Shown: positions 8,938-16,302 of the stretch, piece by piece
Layout of the letters: the number at the start of each line of letters is the position of its first letter
Position numbering within the stretch: position 1 is the first letter of the stretch
Assembly: GCF_001013475.1 (NCBI RefSeq)
Contig: NZ_JZEF01000008.1
Coordinates: forward strand, 1 to 33,277
DNA length: 33,277 nucleotides
Direction of reading: 5' to 3'
DNA from: Xanthomonas arboricola pv. juglandis
GTDB lineage: Bacteria > Pseudomonadota > Gammaproteobacteria > Xanthomonadales > Xanthomonadaceae
Notes under the pieces: generated by a model
Seen by the model: the letters and a program-made list of their open reading frames with translations, nothing else
Told to the model about the DNA's origin: nothing
Database searches by the model: none
Made by a program: the position numbers and the translations under genes

Positions 8938-9618
8938 ATGTTGTTCAGATGTTCGGTGGTGGTTGTCGTTGCACTCTTCGCTTCACCCCTTATTGCAGCA
9001 GAGTTGGTCGGCCGGGCAACCGTGACCGATGGTGACACCATCACTGTCGCGCAGAAACGTATCCGCCTGTGGGGCATCGATGCACCCGAAAGCACGCAGC
9101 AATGCACCAGCAACGCTGGCAGCGCATGGCCTTGCGGCCGACGTTCCGCTGCTGCACTGGATGGCTATCTGCTCGACAAGACGGTTCGCTGCCAACCCAA
9201 GGACACCGATCGCTATGGACGGATCGTGGCCGAGTGCTATGTGCAGGGGCAGTCGGTCAACCGCTGGATGGTGCAATCCGGTTGGGCGTTGGCCTACCGC
9301 GAGTACGCCACCGCGTTCGTTGCCGACGAACGCAACGCGCATCAGCAACGGCGCAATCTCTGGGCTGGCAGCTTTCAGATGCCTGCCGATTACCGACGCA
9401 GCAAGCGCAAGCAATCGGCACAGCGCGCTCAGGCGGCAGCGCAAACGCCTGCGCACTGCGCCATCAAGGGCAATATTTCGAGCAAGGGCAGCAAGATCTT
9501 CCATATGCCCGGGCAACGCGATTACACGCGGACCAGCATCTCACCTGCCAAGGGCGAGCGTTTTTTCTGCACCAGCCAGGAAGCGATCAATGCAGGCTGG
9601 CGGCGCGCGGCGCGCTGA
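8938..9618 (+). CDS. Secreted thermonuclease (staphylococcal nuclease-like) with C-terminal extension
   Basis: A 226-residue exported nuclease. A signal peptide (hydrophobic VVVVVALFASPLIA, then AE) precedes an SNase fold. Visible catalytic and calcium residues are Asp31 (TDGDT), Arg43 and Glu51 in RLWGIDAPE, and Arg95 in DRYGR, matching the Arg/Glu/Arg set of the family. After a basic Gln/Ala-rich linker (about 150-173) comes a compact segment (CAIKGNIS...KIFHMPGQRDY...KGERFFCTSQEAINAGWRRA) that is often attached to bacterial SNase domains and has a conserved Cys pair. The enzyme should hydrolyse DNA and RNA outside the cytoplasm. GAGG lies about ten bases before ATG 8938; TTG codons at 8929, 8932 and 8935 are alternatives. 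It stands alone. Confidence 0.88.
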   Translation: MLFRCSVVVVVALFASPLIAAELVGRATVTDGDTITVAQKRIRLWGIDAPESTQQCTSNAGSAWPCGRRSAAALDGYLLDKTVRCQPKDTDRYGRIVAECYVQGQSVNRWMVQSGWALAYREYATAFVADERNAHQQRRNLWAGSFQMPADYRRSKRKQSAQRAQAAAQTPAHCAIKGNISSKGSKIFHMPGQRDYTRTSISPAKGERFFCTSQEAINAGWRRAAR

Positions 9619-9913
9619 TGGCTGGCAATGTGTGCGATCCAGCGTCGAGCAGCTTACCGCGACGCCTATCGATCCTGCTGGGGTGTTTTGGTCAATCAAC
9701 CCAGCGCGGCGCAATCACCACACCTGACACATGCGCATGCGCCGACAGGTAGCTGCGCTCTGACCGGCACGCCAAGAGCGTCTGACAAAATGTAGCCAGC
9801 GGTCGTCAGCTGATGCGGGCGGCGTGCTCAGGCCCGGAGTGTACGAGCGGTACATGCCGATGCCTGGCACCGGCCGCCTGCCTAAGGGCGGCGCAAGAGT
9901 CTTGTCAGCCGCT
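9619..9913. other. Intergenic region between convergent thermonuclease and response regulator genes
   Basis: About 295 bases between two genes that point at each other. It contains a GCCGCC/GGCGGC inverted repeat (9873-9878, 9887-9892) about 20 bases past the response regulator stop, a terminator-like hairpin without a T-tract, and the small dyad TGTAC-GAGCG-GTACA (about 9840-9854). No gene is seen. Confidence 0.4.
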
Positions 9914-10282
9914 CTAATGCCCGACAAAGGCCTCGATATTCTGGACTAGGCTGCGGCGTGTGTAGGGCTTGCTTAAAAACGTCGTCCGGCGGGGTAACCC
10001 ATTGGGGGAATGCCCCAGACCCGATGTCAGGATCGCCGGCAGATTGTTGCCATCCGCGCGCAGATACGAAATCAGGCCGTATCCATCCAGTAACCCCGGC
10101 ATCTGCAGATCGGTAAAAACCAGCGCGATCGCCGGGTGCTTATCGATATGCTCCAACGCACCCTGCGCATCGGTTGCGGTCACGACCGCATAACCGCTCT
10201 CGGTCAGCAGCAGCGTGGCCAACTCGAGAGTGTCAGCATCGTCCTCGACGACAAGAATCAGTTTTTCGTTTGTAGAGCCCAT
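9914..10282 (-). CDS. Single-domain response regulator (CheY-like receiver)
   Basis: A 122-residue receiver domain with no output domain. The acidic pair is Glu13-Asp14 (VVEDDAD), the phospho-acceptor is Asp58 in VFTDLQMPG, the switch residue is in ILTSG, and Lys106 lies in FLSKPY. Such proteins relay phosphate or act by binding a partner. It is divergent from a PAS histidine kinase that starts 75 bases away, which is its most likely phosphodonor since that kinase carries no receiver of its own. The start at 10282 (MGSTNEK) gives the usual receiver length. An ATG at 10306 is an alternative, and neither has a strong Shine-Dalgarno. Confidence 0.85.
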   Translation of the reverse strand: MGSTNEKLILVVEDDADTLELATLLLTESGYAVVTATDAQGALEHIDKHPAIALVFTDLQMPGLLDGYGLISYLRADGNNLPAILTSGLGHSPNGLPRRTTFLSKPYTRRSLVQNIEAFVGH

Positions 10283-10356
10283 AAAGCAGGTTTTCTGAGG
10301 ATGCATGCATCACACTACGTTTCCCACGCGAAAAACACGTGATCGATTTGAGAACC

Positions 10357-11637
10357 ATGAACAGCACGCAGGACTTTCCCGACCATCGCTATCGACAGGT
10401 CGTCGAGCTGTCGCTGGATTCCATCAAGGAAATTGCCTTGGACGGACGCGTCAGGTTCGTCAACGCGCATGGTCTGGCGCGTGTGGCGTCTGTCGATGCC
10501 GCCTCTGTGGTGGGCCTGCCCTGGGTGTCGTTATGGCCGAAGCGATTCAGGCCGCGCGTGCGGCAGGCGCTCGCTGCTGCCGAGCGTGGCGAGTCGCAGC
10601 AGTTCGAGACCGAATGTACGAATGCAGACGGGCAGCTCCTGAGCTGGTTGGTGTCGACAAGCCCGCTGCGTAACGCGGATGGCCGGATCGAGGGTGTGCT
10701 TGCGGTCAATCGCGACATCACCGAACGCCGGCAGTCGCAGCAGGCATTACGCACGCTCAACCAGACGCTGCAGGCCCGCAGCGAGGCTACAACCAGGCAC
10801 GATGAGCAGGCTGCTGCGGCGACGCACGACCAAGTACGTGCAGAGGCGCAGTCTCCAAGCATCGAGGTTGAGCTGGATATTGCACGCGCCGCGCAGCGTC
10901 TGGCTGAGCGCGTAGCCGAGCGTGCGCAGGAGGGCGAGGCAGTCGGTCAACTGTTGGCCGGTGTCGTTCACGACCTGAACAATGTGCTGCAAACCGCGGG
11001 CGCTGCCATCGATGTGGTTCAGTCGCGTGGCTCGATCGTAGAAGAGGATCAGAAGATTTTGCGCATGGCAGAGACCGCTCTGCAGCAGGGCTCGGTCATG
11101 GCCCAACGCCTGCTGGGCTTTGCACGCAAGCATCCTTATGCTCCCGAACGTGTCGAACTCAATGCGCTGGTCGCGCGCTTGCTGCCCCTGCTTCAACAGG
11201 CAGCAGGCGCTGCGGTATCGGTCGAGTGGGAGACCACGACTTGCGACAGTGCAGTACTGGCGGATCCACATACACTGGAACGGGCCTTGTTGAACCTGGT
11301 GATCAATGCGCGCGATGTCTGCGCGGTGCGTGGCAGGGTCTGCATCACCGTTGCGACGCGGACGCTAGCAGATGTGGATGCCGCCGGTCGTCGGGCCGGC
11401 GATTACGTCACCCTCTCTGTCCAGGACAATGGCAGCGGTATTGCACCGGAGATCTGCGATCAGCTGTTCGACGCCTACTTCACCACCAAACCGGCAGGCA
11501 AGGGCACCGGGCTGGGCTTGGCGCAAGTCGATGGGGCGGTCAGACAGGCCGACGGCTATATCGAGGTGCAATCGGTACCAGGGCAGGGCGCCTGCTTCAC
11601 GCTGGGCTTCCCTGCAGCGGAGCCATCTGGTTCCTGA
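10357..11637 (+). CDS. PAS-domain sensor histidine kinase, soluble
   Basis: A 426-residue kinase with no membrane segment. A PAS domain occupies about 10-125 (ending GVLAVNRDITERR), then a coiled-coil linker rich in Ala, Gln, Glu and Arg (about 125-195). The phospho-acceptor is His205 in VVHDLNNVLQ. The ATPase domain shows the N box (LLNLVINARD, 311-320), G1 (VQDNGSGI), F box (FDAYFTTK) and G2 (GKGTGLGLA). The HDLNN form of the H box is typical of kinases working with NtrC-like or stand-alone receivers. It senses a cytoplasmic cue, unknown. The divergent receiver gene next door is the likely partner. ATG 10357 was preferred to GTG 10339; both have weak ribosome binding sites. Confidence 0.87.
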   Translation: MNSTQDFPDHRYRQVVELSLDSIKEIALDGRVRFVNAHGLARVASVDAASVVGLPWVSLWPKRFRPRVRQALAAAERGESQQFETECTNADGQLLSWLVSTSPLRNADGRIEGVLAVNRDITERRQSQQALRTLNQTLQARSEATTRHDEQAAAATHDQVRAEAQSPSIEVELDIARAAQRLAERVAERAQEGEAVGQLLAGVVHDLNNVLQTAGAAIDVVQSRGSIVEEDQKILRMAETALQQGSVMAQRLLGFARKHPYAPERVELNALVARLLPLLQQAAGAAVSVEWETTTCDSAVLADPHTLERALLNLVINARDVCAVRGRVCITVATRTLADVDAAGRRAGDYVTLSVQDNGSGIAPEICDQLFDAYFTTKPAGKGTGLGLAQVDGAVRQADGYIEVQSVPGQGACFTLGFPAAEPSGS

Positions 11638-11658
11638 CATCAGAGGTAGCGGCGTCGC

Positions 11659-11889
11659 TCAAAGACTCTCGAGAATGCCCAGCGGCGTGATGGTGCATCT
11701 GCCCATCCATTGTCTGGCGTAGTGGTGCGCGGCAAGTTGCGTGTCGAATCGCATCTCATGCCTGTGCCCGTACAAGGTGATTCCATCATCGAACGACACC
11801 AGAATCTCCGGGGAGAAAACTCCGCCCACCGGAACCGTATGTGCAGTCAACCGATAACGACCAATCTGCCGAAACATTGTGGGTTCCAT
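11659..11889 (-). CDS. Hypothetical protein
   Basis: A 76-residue frame on the strand opposite to, and ending 20 bases after, the kinase gene. It has a protein-like composition (for example FRQIGRYRLTAHTVPVGG and GITLYGHRHEMRFDTQLAAHHYARQWMG) with no membrane segment. I do not recognise a family. The start at 11889 has GAGG five bases upstream; 11892 is an equal candidate and 11931 gives 90 residues without a Shine-Dalgarno. Confidence 0.45.
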   Translation of the reverse strand: MEPTMFRQIGRYRLTAHTVPVGGVFSPEILVSFDDGITLYGHRHEMRFDTQLAAHHYARQWMGRCTITPLGILESL

Positions 11890-12364
11890 CATAACCTCGG
11901 TAGCGGCAGTTGCCGGCGTGTGCTGGCGCATTAAGTCGAGAACAGTTGCACCTTGATCGCTATTTTTTCAACTTGCAAGCGATAAAGGTAATAATCAGCA
12001 GATGACGATGAAATCAAAAAGAACACGACCGCAGTGGATTATGCACAGCTCGCTTATACAGATAAACGTATTTTCCATTGTCGCGACAGCTGGTGGTGAT
12101 CGAGATATCGATCGCTGGATAAACTGATTTATTTGCGTCGTTTCCAATGGCGATCCCATCCAATGCCTGAAACCGACGCGACTGCTTGCTGCTGAACAAT
12201 AGTCGGCGAAACACCCAACCATTAAGAGTGGCCAGCAGGGCGCAACAGGCAGTCGCCACGCGAGTGCGGACGACGCGAAGGAATCGCAGTGCAAGAGTGG
12301 TGCATGTAATTCCCAGCACCAGCCACGCCCGCCTGGCGGCTACCCAGTAATGTTGATAGCCGCT
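11890..12364. other. Intergenic region, partly AT-rich
   Basis: About 475 bases downstream of the glycosyltransferase gene. It holds a leftward open frame 12014-12319 (GTG start, about 101 residues) whose first half is hydrophobic and basic (ALRFLRVVRTRVATACCALLATL) and whose second half is AT-rich and unlike the host coding style. It could be a broken membrane-protein gene. I do not call it a gene. Confidence 0.35.
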
Positions 12365-13051
12365 TTAAACCTGATTACCTAATACCGGCTCGCCTGCCAG
12401 TACGGCCATCTCCAGTCGAGCCAGGTGGTCGCTGAATCCGCCGGTCGCACGGGCGATGCGGCGGGCGCTGGTATTGACGACCGGCTTGACCAGGCGGGCA
12501 ATCTGCATGCCCGCGCGCTCCAGTGCCGAGACCAGCGCCACGTCTTCGCTGCACTTGAGCGCAGAAAAACCACCGGCTGCCACGTACGCAGCCACACTCA
12601 TGCCGAGATTGGCACCATGCACATGCGGATGCCCGTCGCGACGGATTTCCTTGGACAGGAAGGCCTGCCGTGTTTCGGGACGGAAATCGTGCCAGTCGGT
12701 TACCTCCACCACGCCACAGAACACATCCGCAGCGCAATCGAGCTGTGCCGAAAGCCAGTCCGGCGGTACGCAGGTGTCGGCATCGGTAAACGCAAGCCAG
12801 CGCGCCCCGCGCGCAATAGCCGCCGATGCAGCCGCTGCACGCGCAATGCCGACACCACCGGAGGTGGCGACGGTTCTTGCGCCGTGCGCGCGTGCGATGG
12901 CGCCGGTGCCGTCGCTGCAGCGATCGAGCGCGACATGGATTTCCACGCGCTCTCCAACCAGATGCGGATGCGCGGCCGCCACCAGAATGGATTGCAGGCA
13001 CTTGCCGATCAGATCCGCTTCGTTATGCGCCGGGATGGTCACCGCGATCAT
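12365..13051 (-). CDS. Family 2 glycosyltransferase
   Basis: A 228-residue GT-A-fold enzyme. It opens with the nucleotide-sugar binding strand IAVTIPAHNEADLIGKCLQS, continues with VEIHVALDRCSDGTGAIA, and has the metal-binding DxD as Asp90-Ala-Asp92 in LAFTDADTCVPPDW. A later GANLGMSVAAYVAAGGF and CSEDVAL match the acceptor-side motifs of GT2 enzymes. There is no membrane helix. The start is coupled to the previous gene by an ATGA overlap (13048-13051). It is the last gene of a four-gene operon with a deacetylase, a NodS-like methyltransferase and an acyl-CoA dehydrogenase homologue, so it likely adds a sugar to a glycan or glycolipid that the others modify. Donor and acceptor are unknown. Confidence 0.88.
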   Translation of the reverse strand: MIAVTIPAHNEADLIGKCLQSILVAAAHPHLVGERVEIHVALDRCSDGTGAIARAHGARTVATSGGVGIARAAAASAAIARGARWLAFTDADTCVPPDWLSAQLDCAADVFCGVVEVTDWHDFRPETRQAFLSKEIRRDGHPHVHGANLGMSVAAYVAAGGFSALKCSEDVALVSALERAGMQIARLVKPVVNTSARRIARATGGFSDHLARLEMAVLAGEPVLGNQV

Positions 13052-13644
13052 CGTAGCTGCTCCTGTTGCGCAATCGACGGCCCGGACATCCAGGCCTGCA
13101 GCACGAAGTCCGCATCCTGATAGGAACACAGCGTGTCCATTGCCAATGCCTGGTTCAGTGCGCTGTGGACCTGCTCGGCACTGCGCAAAGCACCGTCGAA
13201 GTCATGCCGCCAGTGACATGCCACAAGACAGCCCTTGGCGGTGAGCGAGCGGGCGAACAGCGCGACGGTCTTTTCGAAAGCCGGAGTGTCGAGGTAATAA
13301 CCCACTTCACTGAAGACGATCAGGTCGAACAGCCCTTCCGGCCAGTCCGACGGATGCGCCGCCTGCTGCAGCGTGACCGCAGGCAGCGCCTGCACGCGCA
13401 CGCTCGCCAGCTCGACCGCCTGCTGCGACAGATCCGTCGCCAGCAGCGTGTCGCAGCGCTGCGCCAGCTGCGCGGTCAGCTCGCCATTGGAACAGCCAAA
13501 TTCCCAACCACGCGCGAACCTCGGGTAGGGCAGGACACCGAGCAGGATGTCGCGCTTGCGTTGCTCGTACCAGCGCGAGCGATAGCCGAACGGATCTGCA
13601 TCGGCATACATCTGCTCAAAGTGCTCAACGCTCAGCGCGGTCAT
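13048..13644 (-). CDS. SAM-dependent methyltransferase, NodS-like
   Basis: A 198-residue class I methyltransferase. It starts with a helix around HFEQMYADADPFGYRSRWYEQRK, a hallmark of the NodS group, followed by SAM-binding motif I in WEFGCSNGELTAQLA (47-61), ATDLSQQAVELA (the acidic end of strand 2) and FDLIVFSEVGYYL (motif IV). NodS N-methylates the deacetylated glucosamine of Nod factors after NodB acts. Here the upstream overlapping gene is a PIG-L N-deacetylase, so the same order of chemistry (deacetylate, then N-methylate) is a reasonable inference. Start and stop both overlap the neighbours by ATGA. No nod genes or chitin synthase are seen in the window. Confidence 0.87.
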   Translation of the reverse strand: MTALSVEHFEQMYADADPFGYRSRWYEQRKRDILLGVLPYPRFARGWEFGCSNGELTAQLAQRCDTLLATDLSQQAVELASVRVQALPAVTLQQAAHPSDWPEGLFDLIVFSEVGYYLDTPAFEKTVALFARSLTAKGCLVACHWRHDFDGALRSAEQVHSALNQALAMDTLCSYQDADFVLQAWMSGPSIAQQEQLR

Positions 13645-14402
13645 CGGATGAAGACCTCGAACGGCCGCGCAAAGCGCTCCAGCACCGAAGGCGGCAGGAT
13701 CGGTGCTGCAACGGCCGGCGTGCAGTTGCCAAGCTGCGTGGCAAAGCACGCAATGGCGCGCTGCTTGGCACTCAGCACCGCAGGCGATAGATCGAAGCGC
13801 ACGGCAGTGCCACCGGCAAATACCCCATCTTCCGGACGCGACCAGTGCCACGCCCAGACCGGATATTGCAGACGCCGCGCCGACTGCGCCTTGCACGCGG
13901 CATGGGTCGCACGCGATGCGGCTTCATGATCGGGATGGCCATCGCGGTCCCAGGTCACCAGCACTGTGTCCTGCGCAGTGATCAGATCGCCGAGGGCCTG
14001 TGCCATGCGCGCTTCGCATGCCGCCAGCGCGCCATCGCCCAGTGCGAGATGGGTCAATGTGCCAGGCACTACACCCAACTGCTGCGCGGCAGCTTCCAGT
14101 TCCAGGCGCCGCGCCGGGCCCAGCACCTGTGGATGCCAGCCGGGTTCGTCGGGATAGGCCTGCTCCCCATCGGTCAACGCAATGATCAGCACCGGTACGC
14201 CTGCGGCACGCGCGGCGGCAATCAACCCGCCACATCCAAGCACCTCATCGTCCGGGTGCGGCGCCACCACCACCAGGCGCTGGCCGCCTTGCATCAGTTG
14301 CAACAGCGTGGCGCGTGACAGCTCGCTCAGGTACGGCGAGGCGCGCCATGCGGCTTCCGGCGTGCCTGTGCCCTCGATGGGCTGCCCGGCTAGATCTTCC
14401 AA
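13641..14402 (-). CDS. PIG-L family N-deacetylase
   Basis: A 253-residue protein with the PIG-L/LmbE zinc site: APHPDDEVLGCGG (HPDDE at 49-53) and a second metal motif, GHPDHEA (155-161). Family members remove N-acetyl from GlcNAc-type sugars or related amides. The N-terminal 40 residues precede the usual start of the fold. The start is assigned to TTG at 14402 because AGGAG lies seven bases upstream and no ATG or GTG is well placed; this makes the gene overlap the acyl-CoA dehydrogenase gene by 13 bases. The stop overlaps the methyltransferase start. The enzyme would prepare a free amine for the NodS-like methyltransferase encoded next. Confidence 0.87.
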   Translation of the reverse strand: MEDLAGQPIEGTGTPEAAWRASPYLSELSRATLLQLMQGGQRLVVVAPHPDDEVLGCGGLIAAARAAGVPVLIIALTDGEQAYPDEPGWHPQVLGPARRLELEAAAQQLGVVPGTLTHLALGDGALAACEARMAQALGDLITAQDTVLVTWDRDGHPDHEAASRATHAACKAQSARRLQYPVWAWHWSRPEDGVFAGGTAVRFDLSPAVLSAKQRAIACFATQLGNCTPAVAAPILPPSVLERFARPFEVFIR

Positions 14403-15385
14403 GGCGATGTCTCCTGTTGGCACAACTCGCCCAGGGCCTGCAGGTCGCGTTCTGCATGGTGTTGCCGAATGAACACCGACAGGTCGGCACAACGCTGCGC
14501 ATGCGCGCGGTTGCCGCACAGCGGCCCTGGACCCAGCGCACGCGCGACCCTATCCAGCGTGTCACGTGCCACCGCCTCGACCACGCTGCGCACCTGCAGT
14601 ACGTCACGCAGATGTGCCTGCTCCGGCTGCGCATCGATGCGCATTGCCAGCTGACGCAACAACGCAGCGGCAGATGCCAGGCCTGCATCGATGGCGCCCA
14701 GGTGCGCGGCGGCATGCGGATCCTTGCTCACACGCGCAGAGGCACGCAGCACATCGGCAACTGCAACGGTGGCGCCGAACCAGCACGCAGCGATGCCGGC
14801 ACCTCCGTGCCAGAATCCAGGTCGGGTCAGGTACGCATCACTTGCGCCAATCTGCCGCGCTGGCGTATCGGAGAAGCGGACATTGGCCGTCTCGATGCCT
14901 TGCATGCCGACCGCCTGCCACGCACTGCTGTCGATCTGAATGCCGGGCTGATCCAGCGCCACGGCAAACAGGCAACTGGCGCCTGCATGACGCGTCGTCA
15001 CCAGCGCATGCGTCACTTGCGCGGCACCAGAACACCATGCCTTGGTGCCGTTAAGTACTTGTCCGGAAAAACGCATATCGGAGCCAGGCGGCTCGGCCGC
15101 CCACACCGCCCAACGCTGGGTCGGCGTGATGAGATCCACGCCCAGATCGGCGCAGATGGCTTGCGCATCGTAATGCGCTTCCAGGAACTTGGCCGCGCAC
15201 AGGTCATCTGCCGCGATATCGGCAAGCGTCTGCCAGCGTTCTATGGTGTGACCGCGCCCGGGAAGCGGCAGCATCGGATGGGTCTCGAGCCACTTGTCCG
15301 CAATCGAATGCTTGAGTCCGGCGGTAGGGGCTGAATCCGTGGGCGATGCAAAGACAAGGGTGTGCGATGAAATACGTGCGCTCAT
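14390..15385 (-). CDS. Acyl-CoA dehydrogenase-like protein, short and divergent
   Basis: A 331-residue acyl-CoA dehydrogenase homologue, shorter than the usual 380. Visible family features are the central beta-domain (RWAVWAAEPPGSDMRFSGQVLNGTKAWCSGAAQVTHALVTTR), with the flavin-contacting NGTKAWCSGA segment, and a C-terminal helical part. The N-terminal helical domain is reduced and the canonical catalytic Glu region is not obvious, so it may act on an unusual substrate or have lost dehydrogenase activity. It is first in the operon, followed by a deacetylase with a 13-base overlap. A role in oxidising or binding an acyl or amine group on a carbohydrate is conceivable. The Shine-Dalgarno is weak. 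The family call is firm, the function is not. Confidence 0.8.
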   Translation of the reverse strand: MSARISSHTLVFASPTDSAPTAGLKHSIADKWLETHPMLPLPGRGHTIERWQTLADIAADDLCAAKFLEAHYDAQAICADLGVDLITPTQRWAVWAAEPPGSDMRFSGQVLNGTKAWCSGAAQVTHALVTTRHAGASCLFAVALDQPGIQIDSSAWQAVGMQGIETANVRFSDTPARQIGASDAYLTRPGFWHGGAGIAACWFGATVAVADVLRASARVSKDPHAAAHLGAIDAGLASAAALLRQLAMRIDAQPEQAHLRDVLQVRSVVEAVARDTLDRVARALGPGPLCGNRAHAQRCADLSVFIRQHHAERDLQALGELCQQETSPWKI

Positions 15386-15759
15386 CGGAACAAGCTAAGC
15401 AGCACACGGTGCAAGGCGTGTGACGCATGAAGAGGGCTCTCCAAGTGAAAAGCGAGCAGAAGTGCAGGGATGTTGTCGCAACTTGCTGCGCGAATCGATG
15501 CTCAGACGACAATGTCGTTGCAGTGGAATATGTGGTCACTGACTCGTCTGCGTTGTGCCACCCGTCAACAGCAGCGGGCTAATCGGCGCGATGTATCTCG
15601 ACCACAGGCTCCGAATCGCGACCGATCACAGCGACGCGATGACGAACTTGATCGCCCATGCGTTCAACGCCAGCGCTGCGGCGTCGATCGACTTCTGGTG
15701 CAGGGAGTTCCAAAGATGCAGAGCATCAAAAGGCAAATGCTGCAGCCAAAGACCTAAGA
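15386..15759. other. Divergent intergenic region with a coding-like segment
   Basis: About 375 bases between the leftward four-gene operon and the rightward MarR gene. The stretch from about 15590 to 15715 reads on the plus strand as a protein-like, G/C-third-position frame (DHRLRIATDHSDAMTNLIAHAFNASAAASIDFW) but then degenerates and runs into the MarR gene out of frame. It may be the remnant of a gene. Promoters for both directions should lie here; none is clear except near the palindrome. Confidence 0.35.
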
Positions 15760-15777
15760 TTGACAATATGTTGTCAA
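15760..15777. promoter_or_regulatory. Perfect palindrome, probable MarR operator
   Basis: TTGACAA-TATG-TTGTCAA has two perfect 7-base arms and a 4-base spacer, ending nine bases before the MarR-family start codon. MarR proteins bind such 16-20 base inverted repeats next to their own genes, so autoregulation of the MarR-hydroxylase operon is likely. The left arm also contains TTGACA, a perfect -35 hexamer, so bound repressor could block polymerase directly. No good -10 was found 17 bases downstream. Confidence 0.7.
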
Positions 15778-15786
15778 ATAGGCAGC

Positions 15787-16302
15787 ATGTTGCTCATGAG
15801 CACTCAAGACGATTTACTGGCTGTCCGCAACCTGGTGATCAAGATCTTCGAAACGAACGGCCGTCTGGTCGAGACCGGTAATGCATTGGTACGCCCTGCC
15901 GGGCTGACCACTGCGTGGTGGCAGGTCCTGGGCGCGTTGGGCTATTCACCGATGCCACTGCCGGTGGCGCATATCGCGCGCAACATGGGCATCACCCGGC
16001 AGGCGGTGCAGCGTGTCGTCGATCTATTGCTCGAGCAAGGCTTCGTTGCGCTCCAGCCCAATCCCCACCACCAGCGCGCAAAGCTGGTGGTGCTCACGCG
16101 CACCGGCCGCGCCGCGCTGGATGCAGCCGAAGCCGCCGCCGCTCCGCTGGACCAACGCATGCTGGACCGCATCGGAGCCAGACGCGTGGCAACCGCGCTC
16201 GCCGTGCTGGTCGAAATGAACGAAGTCATGGCGGACGACGTCAGCGCGCCGACCGCGACCGCCGGCGCAACACGCGTCTCCCTAAAAAAAGGCAGGCCAT
16301 GA
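15787..16302 (+). CDS. MarR family transcriptional regulator
   Basis: A 171-residue winged-helix repressor. The DNA-binding core is visible as LTTAWWQVLGALGYSPMPLPVAHIARNMGITRQAVQRVVDLLLEQGFVAL with the wing NPHHQRAKLVVLTRTGRAAL, the standard MarR pattern. MarR proteins usually release DNA on binding phenolic compounds, which fits the coupled aromatic hydroxylase. The stop overlaps the hydroxylase start (ATGA, 16299-16302). ATGs at 15787 and 15796 are both possible. The palindrome at 15760-15777 is its probable operator. Confidence 0.88.
   Translation: MLLMSTQDDLLAVRNLVIKIFETNGRLVETGNALVRPAGLTTAWWQVLGALGYSPMPLPVAHIARNMGITRQAVQRVVDLLLEQGFVALQPNPHHQRAKLVVLTRTGRAALDAAEAAAAPLDQRMLDRIGARRVATALAVLVEMNEVMADDVSAPTATAGATRVSLKKGRP

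Noticed and set aside
14315..15334. Plus-strand open frame of 339 codons opposite the acyl-CoA dehydrogenase gene
   Set aside because: Shadow of the real gene; Arg/His/Cys-rich with no motifs.
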